A DNA stretch of 5,089 nt. Origin: DAIUCA01 sp964613675 (lineage in GTDB: Bacteria; Pseudomonadota; Gammaproteobacteria; Competibacterales; Competibacteraceae). The DNA is taken from positions 1 to 5,089 of the forward strand of contig CAZTIH010000160.1 in the NCBI GenBank assembly GCA_964613675.1, in the 5' to 3' direction. How positions within the stretch are numbered: the stretch's first letter is position 1; each line of letters starts with the position of its first letter. Shown in pieces: positions 1-5,089 of the stretch. Position numbers and translations under genes: made by a program. The notes under the pieces were generated by a model, which searched no databases, was not told where the DNA came from, and worked only from the letters and a program-made list of their open reading frames with translations.

Positions 1-1056
1 TTTTCTTCTTGGTTACGCATGGGATTTTTGAGCGTGATGTGTTCGACGGCTGGGGCGGTCGTGGTCTCGCAATTTGCGAATGGCTTATTGATTCCATTGG
101 CTTTTTTCCGAAGTGACAACAGTACCTTTACGGCCATTGCGCTCAATACCTGTGCAGAAGGCCAGGTGTACTGGACCTTCTTTGATCCCAACAGCAAACA
201 TGTAGTGGACGCGGACTTTCCCATGACGGCCAACGAGCAACGGTCTTTCATCTGGAGCGAAAATAAGGGATTCACGGGACTGGCGGATCAGATGGGCTAC
301 TTAGTGTTTGTTCTCGATACGCCTCATCAAAATCAGCCGCCGAATCGGGCTTTAGATGTGAACGACGTGCCCTGTTTAAGCGGGGCAGCGTTCCAGGTGG
401 AGCCGAACCGTTCGCGCGTGAGTTATTTGCCGGCGGTGCCGTTGCAGGCCAAAAATCCCGATGTAGGTTTTCCCAACACGGCCACAGGGGGCGACTTTGG
501 GCCAGCAGATGCGCAAGGGCGATTTGTACCCGATCTGACGGCGATGAATTCCACTTCTATCGTCAATTTAAGTGCGGGAGCTAGTGCAGGCGATCAGTTG
601 TACATGCGCTACTTCGTGGGCGAGAACAACGAGGCGCGAACAGACATTTACTTGTGGTCAGCGCAAGACTTATCGGGCCACTACACTTGGCAGGTCTATA
701 ACACAACGCAACAACGGTTCTCATCGGGGGTGTCGTTGCCAGCAGCGCAACTGAATGTGTTGACGATGGATCCACGCAATGGACGTGAGGATATTTTTCG
801 GTCACAGAGTTTTACGGATGGGTTTATCGTCTTTGATTTGGGGATGCCGCAGTACACCTATGGGGTGGAGCGAGGGCGGCCAACGCGCTTTGGCACGGGC
901 GGGCGTGAGAGTTACGGCGACGGCGTAATGAGTTGGAGCATCATCGACACGCCAACGGGCACGCAAACGATTGTGAATCCAATTCGTCTCATGGAAAGAG
1001 AGGGAGAAAGGACGCAGATTCGGGTGCGGTGTACGGAAGGGACTTTGTGTCAGTGA
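1..1056 (+). CDS. Unrecognised probable exported beta-rich protein, 5' end possibly outside window
   Basis: I do not recognise this protein. The first ATG in the window is at 19 and gives 345 residues, but the frame is open to base 1 with no stop and no Shine-Dalgarno is visible before 19, so the true start may lie further left. From that ATG, residues 1-30 are mostly apolar (Val/Ala/Leu/Phe-rich) after an Arg coded just upstream, which fits a signal peptide or membrane anchor; no convincing lipobox precedes Cys8. The rest is rich in Tyr, Trp, Asn, Thr and Gly, typical of a secreted beta-sandwich protein. Residues about 36-102 and 207-277 look like two copies of one module: both carry a T-x-I-x-L stretch, then YW or YTW, an F/Y-D/N turn, and end in GYLVFVLDTP or GFIVFDLGMP. 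The C-terminus is polar, with Cys338 and Cys344 and no sorting-signal helix. Tandem stops TGA TAA end the gene. It lies 17 bases before an exosortase gene, suggesting one transcript and a linked role. Confidence 0.75.
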   Translation, partial: FSSWLRMGFLSVMCSTAGAVVVSQFANGLLIPLAFFRSDNSTFTAIALNTCAEGQVYWTFFDPNSKHVVDADFPMTANEQRSFIWSENKGFTGLADQMGYLVFVLDTPHQNQPPNRALDVNDVPCLSGAAFQVEPNRSRVSYLPAVPLQAKNPDVGFPNTATGGDFGPADAQGRFVPDLTAMNSTSIVNLSAGASAGDQLYMRYFVGENNEARTDIYLWSAQDLSGHYTWQVYNTTQQRFSSGVSLPAAQLNVLTMDPRNGREDIFRSQSFTDGFIVFDLGMPQYTYGVERGRPTRFGTGGRESYGDGVMSWSIIDTPTGTQTIVNPIRLMEREGERTQIRVRCTEGTLCQ

Positions 1057-1071
1057 TAAGCGGGTATCACT
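1052..1071 (+). promoter_or_regulatory. Intercistronic hairpin over the stop codon of the exported-protein gene and before the exosortase start
   Basis: Bases 1052-1058 (AGTGATA) and 1065-1071 (TATCACT) are perfect reverse complements around the six-base loop AGCGGG. The stem includes the TGA stop of the upstream gene, and its last base is the T of a TAA directly before the exosortase ATG at 1074. The only purine-rich stretch that could act as a ribosome binding site (AAGCGGG) is in the loop. No T-run follows, so it is not an intrinsic terminator. A role in translational coupling is inference; the stem is AT-rich and modest. Confidence 0.4.
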
Positions 1072-1073
1072 AA

Positions 1074-1574
1074 ATGTTTGCGCTACGGTTTGCGGGATAC
1101 TTTTTGGGGTTGTACAGCCTGTATTGGCTGGCGACCCCGTGGGTGTCCCATTACCACACCCTGCTGTCGTGGGGAATTTGCACGATGCTGGATGGGTATT
1201 GGCCCACCTTGACCTGTGTTGGCGTCGAACTTTTTTATGAGGAGCGACTGATTTTATGGATTGTCGCGAGTTGCGATGGGATGGGATTGCTATTGCCGGT
1301 TGGGGCGGCGGTGTTGGCGCAATCATTGGGATGGCGCGAGCGGCTGTGGGGGCTACTGCTGTTGTTGCCGAGTTTGTGGGCGCTGAATTTTTTGCGACTG
1401 GTGGGACTGACGGCGTTGCGACTCACGACCGATTTAGCCGTATTCGATGTGGTGCATCTCTATGTTTTGCAACCACTATTAGTTCTGATGGCGTTGGGCG
1501 GTTACGAGGTCTGGCGACATACTGCTAAAAACGACACCGCGAATACAGGGCCACTGTCTGAATCCACCCGTTAA
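1074..1574 (+). CDS. Small exosortase/archaeosortase family protein (XrtH-like)
   Basis: This is a predicted multi-pass inner-membrane cysteine transpeptidase of the exosortase/archaeosortase family, which cleaves substrates at a C-terminal sorting signal. The triad is visible in order: Cys67 in ASCDG, Arg108 in NFLR, and His128 in FDVVHLY. Hydrophobic segments lie at about 4-24, 59-83, 91-116 and 129-147, with a Trp/Tyr/Cys-containing extracytoplasmic stretch (about 40-58) before the catalytic Cys. At 166 residues it is far shorter than the PEP-CTERM exosortases (roughly 280 or more) and near the size of the XrtH class; the region around the His (HLY, then Q, then an apolar helix) also recalls that class. 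Subfamily assignment is tentative. An in-frame TAA directly precedes the ATG at 1074, so no longer start exists. It lies 17 bases after the exported-protein gene, probably in the same operon, and converges on the minus-strand response-regulator gene 9 bases away. The C-terminal tail (about 150-166) is polar. The substrate is unknown. Confidence 0.85.
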   Translation: MFALRFAGYFLGLYSLYWLATPWVSHYHTLLSWGICTMLDGYWPTLTCVGVELFYEERLILWIVASCDGMGLLLPVGAAVLAQSLGWRERLWGLLLLLPSLWALNFLRLVGLTALRLTTDLAVFDVVHLYVLQPLLVLMALGGYEVWRHTAKNDTANTGPLSESTR

Positions 1575-1583
1575 AACGCCGAC

Positions 1584-2609
1584 TCATTCGGACGGACGCG
1601 GTGTCTCCGGGGGGGAGTATGTCTGACAGGTCATCACGCGATTGCGACCGCCACTTTTTGCGAGATACAACCCCTGGTCGGCAAGGCGAACGATATGTTC
1701 CGTCACATTTTCGTGATTGGGCACCAGCTCGGCGACCCCCAAACTCAGGGTAATCCATTCGTTAGCTTCGGAAAGCGGATGGGGAATCTGAAGCTGCATA
1801 ATGTGTTGACGGATGCGTTCCGCGACCTCCATGCCCCCCTTCAGATCCGTATTGGGGAGAATCACCGCCATTTCTTCCCCGCCGTAACGGGCCGCCAAAT
1901 CGTTCTCGCGACGTGCGGCATTCTTGAGGGCTTTAGCGACCTCCCTTAAACAATCGTCACCGGCTTGGTGGCCAAAGTGGTCGTTGTAGCGTTTGAAGTA
2001 GTCGATGTCCCCCAAAATCAGCGCTATGGGGCGTTTCTCCCACACGGCCCGTTGACATTCCCGCTCAAGGCAGTCGTTAAAGCGGCGACGATTGGCAAGG
2101 CCGGTGAGTTCGTCGGTGATCGCGAGGCGTTCGAGTTGTTGATTGGTTTCCAGGATGGCCCGTTCGAGACGACTGCGTTCGGCGATTTCGGCTTGTAAGC
2201 GATGGTTTTGTTCGGCCAGTTCCCGCATCGCTCGGCTTAACGCTACATGGGTTTTCACGCGGGCAAGCACTTCGAGTTCTTGAAACGGTTTGGTGATGTA
2301 ATCAATCCCCCCACTGGCGAAGGCTTTGGCTTTATCGTGAATTTCGCTGAGGGCACTCAAAAAAATGACCGGAATTTGCTGACATCGAACATCTTGTTTA
2401 AGACGGTCACACACCTGATAGCCGTTGAGACCGGGCATGTGGATGTCGAGAAGCACTAAATCGGGTTGTTCGCGTTGGGCGAGCTGGAGGGCAATTTCGC
2501 CATTTTCCGCCCTCAGCACATCGTAATCTTCCTCTAGCAAAATGGCTTCGAGGAGGTCGAGATTGTCGGGGTTGTCATCGACGATGAGCAGGCGGGGCAA
2601 TGTGGTCAT
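1584..2609 (-). CDS. Response regulator with receiver and GGDEF domains (predicted diguanylate cyclase)
   Basis: A 341-residue cytoplasmic signalling protein, predicted to make cyclic di-GMP from two GTP after phosphorylation by a sensor kinase. Residues 1-122 form a CheY-like receiver: acidic pair Asp11/Asp12, phospho-acceptor Asp55 (LLDIHMPG), Ser85 and Lys107 in the TKPF motif. Residues about 123-162 are a charged, heptad-like helix that should act as a dimerising linker. The GGDEF domain starts at ITDELTGLANRR (164-175) and continues with GDIDYFKRYND (200-210), which holds metal- and base-binding residues. The signature loop is GGEEM at 243-247, with Met where Phe is usual. Arg234-x-x-Asp237 sits exactly five residues before it, so the product-inhibition I-site is intact. 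The start matches the usual receiver N-terminus (LLIVDD), although the bases before the ATG are pyrimidine-rich and show no good ribosome binding site. It is divergent from the UspA-like gene. No cognate kinase lies in the window. Confidence 0.95.
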   Translation of the reverse strand: MTTLPRLLIVDDNPDNLDLLEAILLEEDYDVLRAENGEIALQLAQREQPDLVLLDIHMPGLNGYQVCDRLKQDVRCQQIPVIFLSALSEIHDKAKAFASGGIDYITKPFQELEVLARVKTHVALSRAMRELAEQNHRLQAEIAERSRLERAILETNQQLERLAITDELTGLANRRRFNDCLERECQRAVWEKRPIALILGDIDYFKRYNDHFGHQAGDDCLREVAKALKNAARRENDLAARYGGEEMAVILPNTDLKGGMEVAERIRQHIMQLQIPHPLSEANEWITLSLGVAELVPNHENVTEHIVRLADQGLYLAKSGGRNRVMTCQTYSPPETPRPSE

Positions 2610-2681
2610 AGGAAAGGGGATCGAGAAGATTGGAGCAATTGTACGGAGACCGTGGTGTAAAGGGGGATTTTATTGTCTATT

Positions 2682-2708
2682 TTGGCAATCGTTTTTACGG
2701 TGTATAGG
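2682..2708 (+). promoter_or_regulatory. Weak sigma70-like promoter candidate for the UspA-like gene
   Basis: TTGGCA (2682-2687) and TATAGG (2703-2708) resemble -35 and -10 boxes, but the spacer is 15 bases, shorter than the preferred 17. Transcription would begin near 2715 and leave a leader of about 30 bases. The site lies in the 136-base divergent region between the diguanylate cyclase and the UspA-like gene. A short inverted pair GGCAA (2684-2688) and TTGCC (2714-2718) brackets it. I found no equally good promoter on the minus strand. Confidence 0.3.
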
Positions 2709-2736
2709 GTTTTTTGCCGTGTTTGTTAACCACCAT

Positions 2737-2740
2737 GAGG
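2737..2740 (+). promoter_or_regulatory. Ribosome binding site fixing the start of the UspA-like gene
   Basis: GAGG lies five bases before the ATG at 2746. It supports that start over a much longer in-frame extension running back to 2542, which would be antisense to the response-regulator gene. Confidence 0.6.
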
Positions 2741-2745
2741 CTGTC

Positions 2746-3183
2746 ATGGACATTCGCTACACCCATATTTTGACCATTATCCCCCACGATGACACGCGCC
2801 ACGCCATTGCCATGCGGGCAAAAGAGATTGCGGTACGTCACGATGCGCAATTGAGCCTGACTCATGTTGTGGAAACGCTCAATTTGGCGGCGGGGTATGA
2901 ACTGATGCCGTTATTACCCGACTCACCTATGGATTCGGAGCGCCACGCTTCAGAAGTGTTGTTGAGTGAAGTTGCGCAGGAAATTGGATTACAGGACTGT
3001 CCTCGTTACACCGTAGCGGCGCTGTCCACCTTGGAGGGGGTTTTAGAGTTGGCGCGTTCGCGGGCGGTGGATTTAATTGTGATTGGGGCGCCAAAGCAGT
3101 TGGGGTGGAGCAGTTGGTTTGGTTCCACGGCGACGCAGCTCGTTCAACGGGCGCCCTGTGATGTACTCGTGGTGCGTTTGTGA
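2746..3183 (+). CDS. Universal stress protein, UspA-like
   Basis: A 145-residue single-domain universal stress protein, a cytoplasmic Rossmann-like alpha/beta fold that usually dimerises and rises under stress or growth arrest. Family landmarks are the N-terminal strand YTHILTII (5-12), the helix HAIAMRAKEIAVRHDAQLSLTHV (19-41), the strand DLIVIG (109-114), and the C-terminal STATQLVQRAPCDVLVVRL (127-145). Length matches E. coli UspA (144). The nucleotide-binding features of ATP-binding relatives are mostly missing: the first-strand Asp is replaced by Pro13/His14, and after Gly114 the G-2x-G-9x-G pattern is broken (Lys117 in place of the second Gly), leaving only Gly126-Ser127. In this it resembles UspA-type members, which do not bind ATP. 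The start is chosen by the GAGG site and the fit of the N-terminus. It is divergent from the diguanylate cyclase and 62 bases ahead of mtnB; with no clear terminator between them, read-through into the salvage genes is possible. Confidence 0.9.
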   Translation: MDIRYTHILTIIPHDDTRHAIAMRAKEIAVRHDAQLSLTHVVETLNLAAGYELMPLLPDSPMDSERHASEVLLSEVAQEIGLQDCPRYTVAALSTLEGVLELARSRAVDLIVIGAPKQLGWSSWFGSTATQLVQRAPCDVLVVRL

Positions 3184-3220
3184 CGGAAACATCGCATTTG
3201 GGCAGGTCTAAAGGCGGTTA

Positions 3221-3244
3221 ATGATGAAAAGGTACGACGATTAA
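3221..3244 (+). other. Possible seven-codon leader ORF ahead of mtnB
   Basis: ATG ATG AAA AGG TAC GAC GAT TAA reads MMKRYDD and stops one base before the mtnB start. A purine-rich AAGGCGG (3211-3217) is placed to serve as its ribosome binding site, while the nearest such site for mtnB itself, AAAAGG (3227-3232), is rather far (13 bases). Translation and function are inference; short ORFs like this arise by chance. Confidence 0.2.
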
Positions 3245-3245
3245 G

Positions 3246-3857
3246 ATGACGACTTTTGCAAATGCGGTTGAGGCATTGATTCAAGCGGGCCAGTCTTTTT
3301 ACAGACGGGGTTGGGTACCGGCGACGAGCGGTAATTTTTCGGCGCGTTATGTCGCAGAGCAGGAGGACGGCATTGTGATTACGGCTTCGGGACGAGACAA
3401 AGGAGCATTGACCCACGACGATTTTGTCCCGTTCACTCTCGATGGCCAATCGCGTCGGCCAGACTGCAAATCGTCGGCGGAAACGGCGTTACATCTTTCG
3501 TTGTACCGTCGGGATCAGCAGATTGGGGCGGTGCTGCACACCCATTCGCCCGCCGCGACGGTCTTATCCCAGGGGCACGCACAGGGCATTTCGCTGGTGG
3601 ATTACGAGGTTCTGAAGGCGTTTCCCGGCGTGGAGACCCACGAAAAGGCGGTCTTCGTACCGATTTTTAAGAACGATCAGGATATAGATCGCCTTGCAAA
3701 GTGCGTTGAAAGTTATTTAGATGCCAACCCCCGCACCTTCGGGTATCTAATTGCGGGACACGGATTCTACACGTGGGGCCAAACGGTTCGCGATGCCCAA
3801 CGGCACATCGAGGCGTTTGAGTTTCTTTTTGAATGCGAGCTACTAAAGCGGAGATAA
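3246..3857 (+). CDS. mtnB: Methylthioribulose-1-phosphate dehydratase
   Basis: A cytoplasmic zinc enzyme of the class II aldolase/adducin fold. It removes water from 5-methylthioribulose-1-phosphate to give 2,3-diketo-5-methylthiopentyl-1-phosphate in the methionine salvage pathway. At 203 residues it is full family length. Visible motifs are ATSGNFSAR (26-34) and TASGRDKG (46-53) for phosphate and substrate binding, SSAET (76-80), the zinc pair His98/His100 in LHTHSPAA, a likely catalytic Glu121 in DYEVLKAF, and the third zinc ligand His172 in GHGFYTWG. Assignment of Glu121 as the acid/base is by analogy with the human enzyme APIP. An in-frame TGA at 3225-3227 limits the start, and the ATG at 3246 is the first available. 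It is followed after three bases by mtnD, so the two are almost certainly co-transcribed. L-fuculose-phosphate aldolase-like enzymes share the fold, but the neighbours settle the identity. Confidence 0.95.
   Translation: MTTFANAVEALIQAGQSFYRRGWVPATSGNFSARYVAEQEDGIVITASGRDKGALTHDDFVPFTLDGQSRRPDCKSSAETALHLSLYRRDQQIGAVLHTHSPAATVLSQGHAQGISLVDYEVLKAFPGVETHEKAVFVPIFKNDQDIDRLAKCVESYLDANPRTFGYLIAGHGFYTWGQTVRDAQRHIEAFEFLFECELLKRR
3850..3853 (+). promoter_or_regulatory. Ribosome binding site of mtnD
   Basis: GGAG lies seven bases before the mtnD ATG at 3861 and inside the last codons of mtnB, which supports that start and tight coupling of the two genes. Confidence 0.6.
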
Positions 3858-3860
3858 CTC

Positions 3861-4403
3861 ATGAGCGAATTACGCATTTACGCCGCCCATTCCTCGGAAA
3901 ATTGTGAGATTTTCACCGATGGCAATGCGATTGCAGGGCAACTCGATGCCGTGGGCGTGCTATTCGAGCGTTGGCAGACGGAGGCCCCGTTACCCGACAA
4001 CGCAGATGCCGACACGGTGTTGGCGGCCTATCAGAATCAGGTGGAAAAGTTAAAGGCGAAATATGGGTTTCAATCAGCGGATGTCGTCAGCTTGTATCCC
4101 GAACACCCGGACAAAGGGGTATTGCGCCAGAAATTCTTGGATGAGCACACGCACAGCGATTATGAAGTGCGGTTTTTTGTGGAGGGGCAGGGGCTGTTCA
4201 ACATTCACAAAGACGACAAAGTCTATGCAGTGCTGTGCGAGCAGGGAGACTTAATTAGTGTACCGGCCAACACGACCCATTGGTTTGACATGGGGCCAAA
4301 TCCTCGTTTCAAGTGCATTCGCTTTTTCACGACGCCGGAAGGGTGGGTGGCGAATTTCACGGGAAACGAAATCGCAAAGCAGTTTCCGCGCTTAGAAAAT
4401 TAG
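3861..4403 (+). CDS. mtnD: Acireductone dioxygenase
   Basis: A cytoplasmic metal-dependent cupin that oxidises 1,2-dihydroxy-3-keto-5-methylthiopentene. With iron the products are 4-methylthio-2-oxobutanoate and formate; with nickel the Klebsiella enzyme follows an off-pathway route that releases CO. The protein is 180 residues, the usual bacterial length. The metal ligands fall at His96 and His98 (DEHTHSDYEVRFF), Glu102 and His140 (ANTTHWFDMG), the same numbering as the Klebsiella enzyme, so the active site is complete. Other conserved stretches are YPEHPDKGVLRQKFLDEH (79-96) and IRFFTTPEGWVANFTG (153-168). The sequence cannot show which metal is used in the cell. It starts three bases after mtnB behind a good GGAG site, and mtnC follows after 20 bases. 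No terminator is seen before mtnC, so an mtnBDC transcript is expected. Confidence 0.96.
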   Translation: MSELRIYAAHSSENCEIFTDGNAIAGQLDAVGVLFERWQTEAPLPDNADADTVLAAYQNQVEKLKAKYGFQSADVVSLYPEHPDKGVLRQKFLDEHTHSDYEVRFFVEGQGLFNIHKDDKVYAVLCEQGDLISVPANTTHWFDMGPNPRFKCIRFFTTPEGWVANFTGNEIAKQFPRLEN

Positions 4404-4423
4404 CAAAACTAACGGGTTAAATC

Positions 4424-5089
4424 ATGGTGATACGGGCAATCGTGACGGATATTGAGGGCACGACGACAGACATCGATTTCGTGCATCGGGTGTTATTTCC
4501 TTACAGTCGTTCTCAGATGGCGTCATTCATTGCCGATCACGCTGAAGATTCGGGGGTAGTGGAGGCACTGCGCGTCGTACGTGAGCAGGTCGGTGATTTG
4601 GGGTTGTCAAATTCTGAAGTCGCCGAAGTGCTTGTGAAATGGATAGATGAAGATCGCAAGTACACGCCCCTCAAAACATTACAGGGGCGGATTTGGGAAG
4701 GGGGGTACAGGCGAGGTGACTTTAAGGGGCATCTTTACGACGATGCGGTGGACGGTTTACGGCAGTGGCATGGTCGGGGGATTTCACTTTTTGTCTATTC
4801 ATCGGGGTCGGTGGCGGCGCAGAAGCTGTTGTTTGGCTACAGCGAGGCAGGGGATTTGACGCCATTATTTAAGGGTTATTTTGATACGACTACGGGGCCG
4901 AAACGAGAAGTGCTTTCGTATCAAAAAATTGCTAAAGCGATTGGAGAAGTTCCGGGGACAATTTTATTTTTGTCAGATGTTGAGGCGGAGCTGGACGCGG
5001 CGGCGGAGGTGGGGTTTCAAACTTACCTACTAGATCGACAGCAACAGATGAGTGAGTCTAAACATCGGATCGCACACCATTTTGGGGAG
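4424..5089 (+). CDS. mtnC: Enolase-phosphatase E1, cut by the right window edge
   Basis: A cytoplasmic HAD-superfamily enzyme that both enolises and dephosphorylates 2,3-diketo-5-methylthiopentyl-1-phosphate, giving the acireductone used by MtnD. The frame runs 222 codons from the ATG to the window edge without a stop. Bacterial MtnC is usually about 220-230 residues, so only the last few are missing. HAD motifs are all present: motif I TDIEGTT (8-14) with Asp9 and Glu11, motif II YSSGS (125-129), motif III Lys160 in TGPKRE, and motif IV LSDVEAELDAA (183-193) with Asp185 and Glu189. The early FVHRVLFPYSR (19-29) is also typical of MtnC. After the first residues, TTTDID stands where SSI-type residues are common, a mild local variation. 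No strong ribosome binding site is visible before the start (only CGGGT), which hints at coupling to mtnD. Confidence 0.95.
   Translation, partial: MVIRAIVTDIEGTTTDIDFVHRVLFPYSRSQMASFIADHAEDSGVVEALRVVREQVGDLGLSNSEVAEVLVKWIDEDRKYTPLKTLQGRIWEGGYRRGDFKGHLYDDAVDGLRQWHGRGISLFVYSSGSVAAQKLLFGYSEAGDLTPLFKGYFDTTTGPKREVLSYQKIAKAIGEVPGTILFLSDVEAELDAAAEVGFQTYLLDRQQQMSESKHRIAHHFGE

Noticed and set aside
19..54. Lipoprotein signal with Cys8 as the modified residue in the exported protein
   Set aside because: The residues before Cys8 (LSVM) do not fit the lipobox, which needs a small residue directly before the Cys.
802..1326. A 174-codon open frame on the minus strand
   Set aside because: It lies opposite the exported-protein and exosortase genes, has a Pro/Thr/Arg/His-rich composition typical of an antisense shadow, and shows no recognisable domain.
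1574..1591. Small hairpin CCGA-CTCAT-TCGG with TTTT downstream on the minus strand, as a terminator for the response-regulator gene
   Set aside because: The stem is only four base pairs and the T-run is four bases, too weak to call as an intrinsic terminator.
1695..2459. Several plus-strand open frames inside the response-regulator gene
   Set aside because: They are shadows of a gene whose receiver and GGDEF motifs are intact on the minus strand.
2542..2745. In-frame upstream extension of the UspA-like protein giving a 213-residue product
   Set aside because: The extra 68 residues do not resemble the family, lie partly antisense to the response regulator, and the ATG at 2746 has its own GAGG site and matches the normal UspA N-terminus.
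3184..3245. SAM-type riboswitch or attenuator ahead of the salvage genes
   Set aside because: The gap after the UspA-like gene is only 62 bases and shows no multi-helix fold or terminator, too short for the known SAM riboswitch classes I considered.
4647..4859. A 70-codon plus-strand frame within mtnC
   Set aside because: The mtnC frame carries all HAD motifs across this stretch; this one is an out-of-frame shadow.

Overview
The window looks like chromosomal DNA of a Gram-negative proteobacterium, most likely a gammaproteobacterium. The main reasons are a methionine-salvage block in the order mtnB-mtnD-mtnC, a small exosortase-type membrane protein, a response regulator fused to a GGDEF domain, and a UspA-like stress protein. 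Base composition looks moderate (around half G+C by eye), with no abrupt shift between genes. There are no tRNA or rRNA genes, insertion sequences, CRISPR arrays or phage genes. Genus cannot be fixed from the sequence alone.

Layout. (1) Bases 1-1574, plus strand: an unrecognised, probably exported beta-rich protein whose true start may lie left of the window, followed 17 bases later by a 166-residue exosortase/archaeosortase-family protein with the full Cys-Arg-His triad. A small perfect hairpin sits exactly in the gap. (2) Bases 1584-2609, minus strand, convergent with the exosortase: a receiver-GGDEF response regulator, predicted to make cyclic di-GMP. (3) Bases 2610-2745: a 136-base divergent intergenic region with one weak plus-strand promoter candidate. 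(4) Bases 2746-3183, plus strand: a UspA-like protein whose usual ATP-binding residues are largely absent. (5) Bases 3246-5089, plus strand: mtnB, mtnD and mtnC, tightly packed; mtnC runs off the right edge almost complete.

How the genes work together. MtnB dehydrates methylthioribulose-1-phosphate. MtnC enolises and dephosphorylates the resulting diketone phosphate, and MtnD oxidises the acireductone to the keto acid precursor of methionine. Together they cover the lower half of the methylthioadenosine recycling pathway; the upstream enzymes (MTA phosphorylase or nucleosidase/kinase, MtnA) and the final aminotransferase are not in this window. The diguanylate cyclase and the stress protein are probably independent signalling and stress genes sharing a divergent control region.

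The least explained part is the left-hand pair. A compact exosortase is coupled to an exported protein that has no visible C-terminal sorting signal, but that appears to contain two diverged copies of one beta-rich module. This is the best candidate for an undescribed system here. The enzyme part belongs to a known family; the partner and its role are what appear new to me.
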